Shown here piece by piece: positions 51,931 to 62,598 of a stretch of DNA of 64,000 nt. The stretch spans positions 13,888,854-13,952,853 of the forward strand of contig CP093830.1 of assembly GCA_033063855.1 (NCBI GenBank), given 5' to 3'. Within the stretch, counting starts at the first letter, position 1. Each line of letters begins with the position of its first letter. Under the pieces are notes generated by a model. That model did no database searches and was not told the origin of the DNA. It worked only from the letters and a program-made list of their open reading frames with translations. A program made the translations under genes and the position numbers. This DNA is from Smittia aterrima (taxonomy: Eukaryota; Arthropoda; Insecta; Diptera; Chironomidae).

Positions 51931-53969
51931 TTACAACTCGTCCTTGAGATCTTCATCTTCTTCTCCTCCTGTTGGAGGTGGTCCACCTTGACCTTGATAA
52001 AGTTTTGCAATAATTGGTTGCACAACATCTTCAAGTTCCTTCTTTTGTTTTCTGTAATCTTCAGCGTCTGTGTCTTGATGTTCCTCGAGCCATTTGATTT
52101 TTTCATCAACAACTTCTTCCATCTTTGTTTTCTCTTCATCGGAAAGCTTAGCTCCGAGTTTTTCCTTATCGCCGATTTGATTCTTAAGGCTGTATGCGTA
52201 GCTTTCAAGTTCATTACGAGCTTCAACACGCTCCTTGAGTTTCTTGTCATCATCAGCGAATTGTTCAGCGTCCTTGATCATTCTTTCAATATCTTCTGGA
52301 GTCAAACGGTTTTGATCGTTGGTAATAACAATCTTCTCGCGGTTTCCAGTTCCCTTGTCTTCAGCTGATACTTGTAAGATACCGTTAGCATCAATTTCGA
52401 AACTGACTTCGATTTGTGGAATTCCTCTGGGTGCTGGAGGGATACCAGTCAAGTCGAATTTTCCGAGCAAATGGTTGTCTTTGGTCATTGGACGTTCTCC
52501 TTCATAAACTTGGATAGTGACAGTGTGTTGGTTGTCGCTAGCAGTTGAGAAGATTTGTGACTTTTTGGTTGGGATGACTGTGTTTCTTGGGATAAGCTTG
52601 GTCATAACACCTCCGACTGTTTCAATTCCCATTGTCAAAGGATTGACGTCGAGCAAAACAATTGCGTCAGTCTCTTGTTCTCCTGAGAGAACTCCAGCTT
52701 GAACAGCAGCTCCATAGGCGACAGCTTCATCGGGGTTAATACCTCTTGATGGTTCCTTTCCATTGAAGAATTCTTTAACCAATTGTTGAACCTTTGGAAT
52801 ACGAGTTGATCCTCCGACGAGAACAATTTCATCAACATCCTTTTTGTTCATGTCAGCATCTTCCAAAACTTTTTGGACGGGTTTGAGTGTGGAACGGAAG
52901 AGATCCATGTTCAATTCTTCGAACTTGGCTCTGGAAAGTGACTCGCTGAAGTCTTCTCCTTCAAAGAATGATTCAATTTCAATTCTGACTTGCTGGCTAG
53001 CAGAGAGAGCACGTTTTGCCTTTTCAACCTCACGACGGAGTTTCTGAACAGCGCGGTTGTCTTTTCTGATATCCTTGCCCTTCTTCTTCTTGTACAATTT
53101 AATGAAATGATCCATAACACGTTGATCGAAATCTTCACCTCCCAAATGAGTATCACCGTTGGTTGAGACGACTTCGAAAACTCCATTGTCGATGGTTAAA
53201 AGAGAGACATCGAAGGTACCACCTCCAAGATCGAAAACGAGAACATTTTTCTCTCCATCTTTCTTGTCTAATCCATAAGCGATAGCAGCGGCAGTTGGCT
53301 CGTTAATGATTCTCATAACATTAAGACCAGAGATGACACCGGCATCCTTGGTAGCTTGACGTTGGGCATCATTGAAATAAGCTGGAACTGTGACGACAGC
53401 ATGAGTGACCTTCTTTCCCAAATAAGCTTCAGCAGTTTCCTTCATCTTTCCGAGAACCATAGCTGAAATTTCCTCAGGTGTGAAGATCTTGTTTCCTGCT
53501 GGAGTCTTAAGTTCAATGTGAGGCTTAGTGTTCTTTTCAATAACCTTGAATGGGAAGAACTTAATGTCGTGTTGGACAGCTGAATCAGTCCACTCTCGGC
53601 CAATCAAACGTTTGGCATCGAAAACTGTGTTCTCTGGATTGGTTGTAAGCTGATTTTTGGCTGCGTCACCAATAAGACGTTCACCTTCAGCTGTGAATGC
53701 TACGTAAGATGGAGTAATACGGTTTCCCTGATCGTTTGCAATAATTTCCACACGTCCATTCTTGTAAACTCCAACGCTGATGTGTCAAAAAAAGAAAAGA
53801 AATAAAGAATAAGAAGGGGAAATAACGGTAAAACCTTCAGAACTCACCATGAGTACGTGGTTCCTAAATCAATTCCGATTACGGTTCCAATATCTTTTTT
53901 GTCTTCATTTGACGAGACTGATATCACGGCAAGGGCCGCGATGGTCACGAAAGCTGTCACTAATCTCAT
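51931..53969 (-). CDS. Hsc70-3: ER chaperone BiP / GRP78 (Hsp70 family)
   Basis: Two exons on the minus strand, 53969-53848 and 53776-51931, encode 655 aa. The signal peptide (residues 1-20) and the C-terminal KDEL (EDLKDEL) place it in the ER lumen. The ATPase domain shows IGIDLGTTYSCVGV, VFDLGGGTFDVSLL and IVLVGGSTRIPKVQQLV; the substrate-binding domain follows (LLDVNPLTMGIETVGGVMT, GIPPAPRGIPQIEV). The intron splits the TYS-C codon region after the first nucleotide-binding loop. BiP binds unfolded secretory proteins and holds the unfolded-protein-response sensors inactive. The frame is open upstream of 53969, but the ATG there begins the expected signal peptide. A UPRE/ERSE-like site lies upstream. 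Confidence 0.97.
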
Positions 53970-55185
53970 ATTTAACCTAAATGGGATGGGGAGAGAGAGA
54001 AAGAGATGGAAAATATTAGCGACGAAATTTCTAGTTATTTGATGGAAATTTAATTTAATTCGCAATTATTTTCATGAGTTCTGTTAAGTAGAACTCCAAA
54101 AATATGTAAAAAGTGCAGAATGAATTGGAATTGTTTGAAAAAATGCGAAAGAATAAGCCACATAGAGAATTTTAGGGCCACGTCATTCTTTCTTTTCGGC
54201 TTTCTCGAAATTACTATCAGCTTCACTCCACAATTGCGATTCACTGATCACATATTTCACGTTATACTTACGTTTTATGAATTAAATAGAATAATTAATG
54301 AACTTTTCAAAGTTTAATTGAACTATTTCACTTTAAATTATTTATTTTTCAGTTCTTCAAGAAATGTACGTCTTCTCTCTTGAAAATTTTCAACAAGAAT
54401 GAAGCGAAGTGAAGCGAAAGGTTCATTATATTTCAAATCCAACTGACGTGTTCCAATCTCATTTGACGGAGATTCGTAGGATTTTCACTTTCAATCGTTC
54501 CGATTGCGTGGAAAAATCTCGAAGAGAAGAATCATTCAAGAATTATCTTGAAAACGCTAGAAAGTATTTATCAGTTCTAACAATATAAGAACAGTTTATT
54601 TTAGTTTAAGTTTCACTTGGTTTATATGATTTTATGTTTTTTGATGTCATTATTCGGAATATGCTTTAGTCAGATGCATTGATTTTCAAATTTTGTTTAT
54701 TATTTTCATTAGTTAGCATAGCTTTTTGTCACAAGGCATGTCTTATAATCAGATTATTCAAATTGGTGTCATTAACTTTCAAAAACAAAAAATGTCAAAT
54801 AAGTTTTTAGATGAATTTAATCGAGCGTTTAAAGTTCAATGCTTGTCGAATTTCTTGGAAATGACCTAAATATTCGAGATATTTATTTAAATAGAACGAA
54901 AACGATGATAAATAAAAGTCTATTTATCATTGCAATCTTCCTTTCTATCATTTAAAGCAAGAGGGGCTTAATCAAGTTGTTGCATTTCAGAAGTGTTGGG
55001 AAATTTGGTGATGAAAATTTCATCATACTTTTTTATTAACAGTAAATAGTTTTTCTACTGCAATTAAGCTAAATTTACTACCAGATGGCGTTATCTTTTT
55101 GTTTCTTGAAAGCGTAGGAAGACAGTAAACTACAAAAATTATGCTTGTCGTAAGCATATAAATTTAAGAATCGAAAACAAAGAGA
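53970..55185. other. Divergent intergenic region between BiP and the ZAD gene
   Basis: About 1.2 kb. It should hold both promoters and the BiP 5' UTR. Besides the UPRE-like site, a run of GAA/GCGAA units lies at about 54399-54420. No exon was identified. Confidence 0.5.
54444..54457 (-). promoter_or_regulatory. UPRE / ERSE-II-like element upstream of BiP
   Basis: On the plus strand the bases read TGACGTGTTCCAAT. TGACGTG is the core of the XBP1/ATF6 unfolded-protein-response element, and the overlapping reverse complement ATTGGAACACG differs at one position from ERSE-II (ATTGG-N-CCACG). It lies about 475 bp upstream of the BiP start codon. The transcription start is not known, so its promoter distance is uncertain. 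Confidence 0.45.
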
Positions 55186-56413
55186 ATGATGGAGCCGTTT
55201 GATATAAAAAATAGTTGCAGAACTTGCTTGAAATCTGATTGTCCTTTGAGAAGTATTTACGAGATCGCTGTGGAAGAACAATCCTTCGCAAATATTTTAG
55301 TAAGAATTTTTGTTTACATTTTTTAATTTCATTTAAATTAAAGAAAAACTCTAATTTTAGGAACTTATTACTGCACAAACAAGTCACGAGATCCTTAGTG
55401 GACTATCCGAGAAGATTTGCTTTCGCTGCCAAGAAAATGCAATACTCTACTATGAGTTTCACGAAACAGTCGTCAGCTCACAAAACAAAGTTTTCGATAT
55501 CATCAAAGAATTTAACTTTGCTTCTGAAATTATTGAAGAAGAATTTGTAGAAGAGCAAGACTTAAACGATGATAGTGAGTTTGCCGCTGAAATAATTCAG
55601 GAAGATGATTTGTATTCTGATGGAGAGTTTCAAGGGCAGGACAACCAAGAAATTTATTTTTGTGAAATCTGCAAGAGCTCATTTGAAAATGAGATTGAAC
55701 TGAAAAATCACTGCCGACTTCACACATCTACGCATCAATCGGCAGAAAATCGGAGTATTCTGAAACCGAAAAAGCCTAAACCAATGCAGGATGACAGTGG
55801 CCGCTTCATTTGTGAAATTTGCAAAAGATCCTACACAACGAGACACATTCTGAATCATCATTTAAGAACTCATTCAAGATCAAAAGATTTCGTCTGCAAT
55901 TATTGTCCAAGAGAGTTCTATTTCGAAAAGGATCTTAAAGTTCACATAAAGCAGTCTCATCTTGATCGAAAGCGATACGATTGCAATGAATGTTCCTCCG
56001 ATTTCGCATCATCATCAGCCTTGAAGAAACATATGCAAACTCATACCAACACTCCAAATATTTTTTCCTGCGACAAATGCAATTTTACTTTCAAAAGCAA
56101 AGGAACTCTTAAAGTCCACAAAAGAACTCACACAGGTTTGAAACCGTTTGTTTGCTCAAAATGTCCTCAACTCAAAGCTTTTGCTCAAAAAATTCTCCTG
56201 CAACGTCACATGAAAACAGTACATAACGAGAATATCTATAAGTGCGATTGGTGTGATTACTCGTTCGAGAAAAATGGAGAGCTTCGTGAACATTATAGAG
56301 ACTGCGAACGCTTTCAAAATCGTTATGAGATGCAAGAAGAATTTTCAATCGAATACGAAAATCAAGATGAAACTGCTGTTCGAAGTATTGAAATAATTTC
56401 TAACGAAGATTGA
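55186..56413 (+). CDS. ZAD-domain C2H2 zinc-finger protein
   Basis: Two exons, 55186-55299 and 55361-56413, encode 388 aa. The N-terminus is a ZAD, an insect-expanded dimerisation domain: its two zinc-binding pairs are CRTC (residues 11-14) and CFRC (58-61), split by the single intron. An acidic linker follows, then about seven C2H2-type fingers (FCEIC..., FICEIC..., FVCNYC..., YDCNEC..., FSCDKC..., FVCSKC..., YKCDWC...). Finger 6 has extra residues between the cysteines and histidines, and finger 7 ends in Cys instead of His. The TGLKPF linker joins fingers 5 and 6. A nuclear DNA-binding factor; no single orthologue is recognised, as usual in this fast-evolving family. Confidence 0.9.
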
Positions 56414-56416
56414 AAC

Positions 56417-56422
56417 AATAAA
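56417..56422 (+). terminator. poly(A) signal of the ZAD zinc-finger gene
   Basis: AATAAA begins four bases after the stop codon of the ZAD gene, implying an extremely short 3' UTR ending near 56440. Confidence 0.5.
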
Positions 56423-56449
56423 ATTAATATTTCTCATAAAACTAAAATT

Positions 56450-56455
56450 TTTATT
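56450..56455 (-). terminator. poly(A) signal of the atonal-like gene
   Basis: TTTATT on the plus strand reads AATAAA on the minus strand, 32 bases after the bHLH gene stop codon. It faces the poly(A) signal of the ZAD gene at a distance under 30 bp. Confidence 0.45.
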
Positions 56456-56486
56456 ATAATACAAAATAATTTAACTGCGACGATTT

Positions 56487-57167
56487 TTAATCCAAAAGCT
56501 CACATAGAGCTGAGATGTACGATTGAGCCATTTGCAGTGTTTCATGCTTTGAGAATTGTCTATCATTACCTAGCGATGGCAAATAATTTCGAAGGCGATC
56601 GAAAGCATCGTTCAAGCTTTGCATTCTCTTTCGTTCTCTGGCGTTGGCTGCGAGTCTTCGTTTCTTCTTCACTTGTGGTGCAACTTGCTTAGATCTTCTT
56701 TGTTTTCTCGTTAATTTTGTGGTTCCTTCAATAATTTCCGTTGCTGCTGATGAAGACGTTGTGTAATCAGAAAACGTATTTTCGGAATCACTGGCACTCG
56801 TTTCAAGTTTCAGAGCATAATTGATGATTTTTTCCTTTTGTATTTCAAGATTTGATGGCAAAAATTTGGCAGACGTCAATGGAATAAATTCAGGACTTGA
56901 TGATCGAAGACTTTCGTTGCTCGTCGTGGTTTGGTATCCGTCACAAAATGTCACACGATCAAATGGTTTCAAGAAATTTGAATCGAGTCTCACGAAACTG
57001 TTTGGCGATAAATTTTCATCGCCGGTTACACAAAAACTTTCGTTGGCTTTAAATAATCCTGGCGTGTAATAAAACTGATGCTGATACATTTCGGAAATCA
57101 TTTTTGCTTCACGTCTTCTCTGTTCAACGATCGAACTCAAACTAAACCGATTGGAAGGTTTGCGCAT
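56487..57167 (-). CDS. ato: Atonal-family proneural bHLH transcription factor
   Basis: A single-exon gene of 226 aa. The bHLH domain forms the last 55-60 residues: RRLAANARERKRMQSLNDAFDRLR, loop YLPSLGNDRQF, then SKHETLQMAQSYISAL. The basic region and the protein ending just after helix 2 fit Drosophila Atonal rather than Amos or Cato, and atonal is likewise intronless. The N-terminal part is Ser/Thr-rich and unconserved, with the patch RSSSPEFIPL. Atonal heterodimerises with Daughterless to specify chordotonal organs and photoreceptors. The start at 57167 is the first ATG after an in-frame stop; the frame is open 18 codons further up without ATG. TATAAA at 57176-57171 is only four bases before that ATG, so if it is a real TATA box the start would be the Met at codon 23. 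Confidence 0.85.
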   Translation of the reverse strand: MRKPSNRFSLSSIVEQRRREAKMISEMYQHQFYYTPGLFKANESFCVTGDENLSPNSFVRLDSNFLKPFDRVTFCDGYQTTTSNESLRSSSPEFIPLTSAKFLPSNLEIQKEKIINYALKLETSASDSENTFSDYTTSSSAATEIIEGTTKLTRKQRRSKQVAPQVKKKRRLAANARERKRMQSLNDAFDRLRNYLPSLGNDRQFSKHETLQMAQSYISALCELLD

Positions 57168-60100
57168 AAATTTATATGCTTCGCAGGTAGACGAAGGAAA
57201 GGAAGAGAGTACCTGCTTCAATATTTTGTTATTCTCGATCGCTTCCCCTCAAAACAAAACGTACGCGTGCCACTTGTAGACCAATCAAGTGAACTAAATT
57301 CCCATGCAATGAGTTTCGTCTAGAGGCGGAATATTTCAATTTTGCTCATTGCGATACTTAAAAAAATTAAAAAAAATTGCGATTAAATATTCTTAATATA
57401 TTAAGGATGATATATCAAGGAATCTTTTCAACGTCCTAATTGTGAAATTGATCTTTAGAAATAAAATCTTTTGACTTGAGCCACAGCACAACATGAAACG
57501 ATTCCGATTATGCGTAGACAATACGAAAAGCTATCCAACTGTGCAAATAGTTTTTGATGTTCGTGGGTCCGATCTTTTTCAACAAAATTGATTTTTGAGC
57601 TGCGCGTATTGATTTCATCGATCAAATTTGTAACGCTTCTGATTTCGATCTGTTTGATTTCGCTTGTAACTGAGATCTCTCATGGGTGGTTGGTCTTTAA
57701 GGAAAGGGTTCGTTGCTTCTGAGAATTGGACGTTGAAGGGTGTTCTCATTGTTACGAAATGATATTCGAAATAAATGTTCTTGAAGATCTAATTTGCGTT
57801 GCAAAAGTAATTTGTCTCGAGACAAGCTTCTCTGTCTTTAGTCCCCCAAATGTATCGAAATAATTTCAGAAATATTTTTCTTCCTTTCCGATCAAAACAA
57901 CAACACGTGCGATGATCAGGAATAATGAAAATTTATCGAAATAAAATGAAACCATGTGTGCCTACCGTTGAAGACTGTGCGCTCGAGAAACTCAAATTGT
58001 CTTGACTCATTCATTGAGGAAAAAATTATTTCGAAAGGACCTTAACAGCATATGGCATGCACTTCCACGTTTAACATAAAAAACATGAAAAATTAATTTC
58101 CTTTAATTTTTTTCTGACTTTATTATTAAGGTTTCGAATCCTTCTCCATAAAAAAACCAACAACAAACCTCAAAAAATCTCAAGACATGAATAAGCGATT
58201 TCTCTTGATGATCCGCGGATGCCAAATTGCGTAACTTCCGTTTTCATCTCGTCGGGGCTTGAAATTCTGAAACTGTAACAGATGGAAGGGAAAAAAAGGC
58301 TCGAAACACTTCACGCTTTCTCGTAATGAGTCTCAATTGTTAGCGTTGAATGAAGCCTTATGTTTACGGTTAAGGGAACAAGCGGTAAATGTGAAGAAGT
58401 TTATTTAATCGAAGCATTGCTCGAGTGTCAATAGAAAATAAAAAATGTCGCAATCTCTTAAAACAATTCGGCTTTGTCTTGGACATTGAAATTTTATCGC
58501 GTGAGAATATCGCAGCATCAAAACCACAAACAGATCGTTCCTACTTCTTCCGTCCTTCTTCTTTTGTTCTGATAATTTCACGTCTCAAGATGTTCAAAGG
58601 ATTTTTTCTCATTCCCATGACAAGGAGTCATTGGAATCAAAACAAAACGCCCACTACTGTCTCGCAAGCTATCTTAAAGTTTCATTTGAAAATCTTTATT
58701 TGTCTTTAGTTTCTTTCGGCATTCAAATCCAGAAGAAGAAAAGGGAAGTCACTTGCCTCGAGGCAAAATCATCTAAATACGACGAGAACAGTTATTTCGC
58801 AACATAAATCAGCAAACGCATGAGAGATCTCTGGAAAGGTTCAGAATTGAAATCAACCTTATAATTAAGTTATCCAAATGCAAATAAATTGCAAATTACG
58901 ATCATTTAATGTCTAAATTTTCACAAATTTCGAAATGAAATGTTTAACGTGATTGACTCTCTCGAATGAACCGAAAATTAATCATCGGAATCAGCGAGTT
59001 TCTGAATTTAGAGATCAAAACGTTTTCGTGAAATATTATGAAGTTTTAAAACAAACTTATAATTAAATGTTTATTGGAGGCGTAAAAGTTAGTGAGCGGT
59101 TCCTCGATTTGCGGTGCGCTCAGAATTTCGAAATTCTTTAAAGTTTTAATTTGATGAGAGCGATCTCATCTGACCCAGAAAATTAAGGAAGAAAGAATTA
59201 TGATCGCAATATCAATATCAAACCCAGCTTGGTGCCATCCCATCAAAAACTTTTATTTTATCAAAAGGATCACAAAGGATCGTCGGAATCGTTTTTTTTT
59301 TCTTAAATCAAAATAAAGTTTTATTGTATTTTTTATGAAAACGATTCGTCTCGTTCGAAGTGTTTTCGATTTTTGCTTCAGTTGATTCCGTGAATCTTCA
59401 TGATTTGCAAATAAATGCAAACACGTGCGAGATTAAAATTATTTTGGAACATGTGCATAATTATTCACTAGAGAGGTTCGAGTCTGTTGGCTCTTGTCGA
59501 AGTTCAATGAAGGGAAATAACGAAAAGGTCTTAGTTTAGTCAACTTGTCTGACATATGGTCTCAAGTTGTGAGTCTTCGTCTTCGTGTTGATATTGAAAA
59601 CTTAGTAAAGTCTTAAATTAAATTTCTGTGAAACCCTTTCGGGTTGAGTTAAAGCAAAAAATTCGTTTACGATTGGGACTCTCGATGAGTTTCGGATATT
59701 TCATTGCGCAACTTCCTTTTGAAGTGTAGAAGTCTTCGTGACTTTAATTTTTCGCTGGATAATCTTTCTAACATCAAATTGCACCGAAATATTCCTTGAA
59801 CCTTCCCGTCGATAACAAATAAACTTTAATTGATCCTGAGGATTCTTTAAACGACTTCGACCACCAGAACTGAATGTTCATGAGAACTTTTGACAAATGA
59901 ATCTTCTTCAAGCGTAGAAAATTTTATTACCGACGATCGATCCCTAAATTTGTCGAAATTTGAAGGCAAAGAAAAATGAAAGGCAAGTGATGGAATTGGC
60001 GCTAACAAGTTCACCTCTCAGAAGTTTTATCACGATCTTGTCTGCAAATAACTTAATTTGAAATGAGAAACAATATTGATCGTTTTCGCCAATTTTGTTT

Positions 60101-60519
60101 TCGGCTTCTCTTTACGCTCGGAACTAAATCTTCAAAATTATCAAATTTCTTTAAGATTTTTTATTGACTTGCAGTTTCCACTCAGAGGAGATGAGGTCAA
60201 ATAGGTTGATTGGTGTTATTAGGATTGTTTGTTTTAGACTCAAAATCGATTGATTGCTCACAAGTCGATTGATCAGAAGCTTAAGCACCGGAAGCAAATA
60301 TTTATACAAAGTTTTTATATTCTTAGATGCTAGCTCGGTTTGACGTCACGAGAAGGAGTCGCACAGATGTTTTGAAAGTTTGACGACAGAAATTTTGATA
60401 TTGAAACTCAAAATTCAATGCCAAGAAAGCAGAAAAATTGGCACATCAACACCAGAATTTAAAAAGGCTAGAGAATAAAAGTTTAGTCTTCGAAATTATT
60501 CATTGACGAGAAGTCAGTT
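57168..60519. other. 3.35 kb gene-free stretch upstream of atonal
   Basis: No coding exon supported. Part should be the promoter and enhancer region of the atonal-like gene, whose Drosophila relative has several kilobases of modular enhancers; the right end should hold the promoter of the microexon gene. No repeat array or RNA gene was recognised. Confidence 0.45.
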
Positions 60520-61361
60520 ATGAAACTCTTTCCGATAATTATTTTGGTGACGTTATCTGTCTCATCATGTTCTGGTGAATAGAAAAATATTTTCACTGCT
60601 TAAGTGCGTAGCAGACTGTTAACTAATTATTAAAATATTAAGCTAGGTGGGTTCTTGTGCGAAAGTGTTATCCCATTGACCAAGGTAAGATTTTAAAATC
60701 TTCGAAAATTTATTTGTTTAAATTTTTTAATTATTTTCAGTTCCACCAAGAGTAACACGTTAGTAAAATTCCAACTTCCAATTGAATTTCTTCTAATTTA
60801 TTTCATTTTTAAACAGCTCCACCAGATGCTGAAGGTAACTTATAATAAATAAAATAGAAAATTTCTAACATTTCTTGACGAATAGTGCCGACTGTACCAC
60901 CAATCGATCATCCGACGACGGTTTTTCAAAGTAAGTTAATTTTTAATTGAGAAATGAAATGAAATTAATATTTTTATCTTTAAGTTCCGACAGTTCCAAT
61001 AATTGGTGAGTAAAAATAATGTTTCGAAGGTTTCGTAAATAAAAATTTCTTTATTTAACAGTTCCAACGGTTCCTGTTATTTGTGAGTTTATTTTAATAT
61101 TAGAAATGAATTATTTTACCAGTTTTTCTTCCTGCATAGTCCCAACTGCTCCAGTAATAAGTGAGTGGATACTTACACTTTAGGAAATCAAATGAAATAT
61201 TTTTAATTCCGATTTTCAGTCCCAACAGCCCCGACAGCTCGGCCATTGACAACATGTAAATAATTTTTTCCTTTACTTAGCTAAATAATTCTATTATGTA
61301 TTCTAATTTGGTTCGTTTAGTTATCATTCCTACGGCGCCTACTGCTCAACCTCGTCCATAA
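60520..61361 (+). CDS. Secreted Pro/Thr-rich protein built from microexons
   Basis: I recognise no family. Ten coding exons: 60520-60574 (55 nt), 60643-60684 (42), 60741-60758 (18), 60817-60834 (18), 60886-60930 (45), 60985-61005 (21), 61062-61082 (21), 61140-61160 (21), 61220-61255 (36) and 61321-61361 (41), summing to 318 nt and 105 aa. Introns are 51-68 bp, all GT-AG and all phase 1, and every internal exon is a multiple of three. Exon 1 is a signal peptide (MKLFPIIILVTLSVSSCS). Exon 2 encodes RWVLVRKCYPIDQ. The rest is Pro/Thr/Val/Ile-rich with a heptad: PTVPIIV, PTVPVIF, PTAPVII, PTAPTAR, PTAPTAQ. Exon 3's donor is GTTAGT, the least typical. A probable 3' UTR intron follows at 61370-61449. 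Regular frame and splice sites over nine introns make chance very unlikely. Confidence 0.82.
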
Positions 61362-61369
61362 ATACTAAC

Positions 61370-61449
61370 GTGAGTTGAAGCTTTTAAAATTTTCGCTTGT
61401 TTTTCACACTTGTTTCATTTTACGTTTCTCTTCTGCAAATAACTTTCAG
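61370..61449 (+). other. Probable 3' UTR intron of the microexon gene
   Basis: Eight bases after the stop codon a GTGAGT donor appears, and 61440-61449 ends in AACTTTCAG, a good acceptor. Removal would give an 80 bp intron in the 3' UTR. Because the exon junction would lie within 10 nt of the stop, it should not trigger nonsense-mediated decay. Confidence 0.45.
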
Positions 61450-61538
61450 ATGTCAACTGTTTTAAACTTCTAACTGTAGATACAAGAAGATAAAATATTT
61501 TACTGTTTGGATGGATTTATTTGGTTTATTCAGTTTAA

Positions 61539-62598
61539 TCAAATTCGTAGTCTCTTCGGCCGTGATGTAGGACATTTCAGTAAGAATCGTTTGACTTTAT
61601 TGCAATTAGGATTATCCATGAAGTCAACACATTCTTCACTCATCATATCTCGCAAACAGGTCAGCAAAAACCTATTTCTCATCTCATCGTTTGTGTTAGA
61701 ATCTTCAATTTCTAGAGAAGAAATAATTTCAATATTTATCATAAAATTATTTTTCAAACCTTTTATCTTCTTCGCGCACTCTTCGACTGCATTTTCAATT
61801 GGCTTCTTCCAATTTGTATTTTTCTTCGAGTTTTTTAGCAGAAGAGATTTTATTTCATCGAAATCAAACTTTTCATCGGTCTTAACACCATTGAACAAGC
61901 AGCTATCAGTGCATTCTAACTGACGAGGCTCATAAAACTCCTTCGTTGCGCATTCTTTTCGACAAGCTTGAGTAAGTTCTCGATTGAATAGTGGAACAGT
62001 TCTACAACATCCTTCAGGATTAATTAAGTTCTCTGGCCAAGCATCGCAGTCTGGTTCAATGTTTTTACATTTCTCGAAATATTCTTCGACTTTGTCACAA
62101 TTACGCGTGTTCGCAAACTTCACACAATTGTCCGCAAGTTTTTGATTGACGCATTCGTAAAAACTCGCTAGAGCTTCAGTCAAGCTGTTCAAATCTTCAT
62201 ACTCGCATGAGTCTACACTTTCTTCTATCACGCTCGTCCATTGTGTGTCGTAGCCAGCGTTTCCATTGTAAATTCTCTTCGCGACATTTTTATTGAGTTT
62301 TCCCTCGTCATTAACTAACAGCGTGTAGTTTGCATAGCATTTCGTGGCACATTCATTTTGATCATAATCACCACGACTAGATCTACAACGAAGGTAACAA
62401 TGTTCAAGTAAAACAGAGTTATAATGGAATGGAGTATTGCAGCAATCTCGAAGCAGAGAAAGATCCTCCGGCCAAGGATAGCAACTTTGAAGGTAGCCGC
62501 TTTTCACATTAACCTGTAGAAATAATGAAAAAATATTTTTTCTAAAAAAAATTGAGTGAGCTCACAGTAAGCACCAATATTATCAATATAACTTTCAT
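61539..62598 (-). CDS. Two-repeat Plus-C-type odorant-binding-like secreted protein
   Basis: Exons on the minus strand: 62598-62566 (signal-peptide exon, 11 codons) and 62513-61539, giving 335 aa. Mature protein is Cys-rich and made of two related halves: the first opens with YPWPEDLSLLRDCCNTP (CC at 35-36), the second with DAWPENLINPEGCCRTVP (CC at 180-181). Each continues with spaced cysteines and a C-terminal NCxKVxxxxxKC motif (RNCDKVEEYFEKC; PNCNKVKRFLLKC). The WPE-N-L...CC...P pattern and high cysteine count fit Plus-C odorant-binding proteins, which carry small hydrophobic ligands in sensillum lymph, saliva or haemolymph. Family call is by pattern only. The 3' end converges on the microexon gene; minus-strand AATAAA at 61521-61516. 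Confidence 0.75.

Noticed and set aside
51988..52368. Long plus-strand frame within the BiP region
   Set aside because: Mirror of the highly codon-biased BiP exon on the minus strand; no own features.
59475..59485. Sequence resembling a tRNA B-box (GGTTCGAGTCT)
   Set aside because: No A-box at the correct distance and no cloverleaf stems could be drawn around it.
61507..61923. 138-codon open frame on the plus strand
   Set aside because: It lies opposite the OBP-like coding exon; the minus-strand reading has the ordered cysteine pattern, so this is its shadow.
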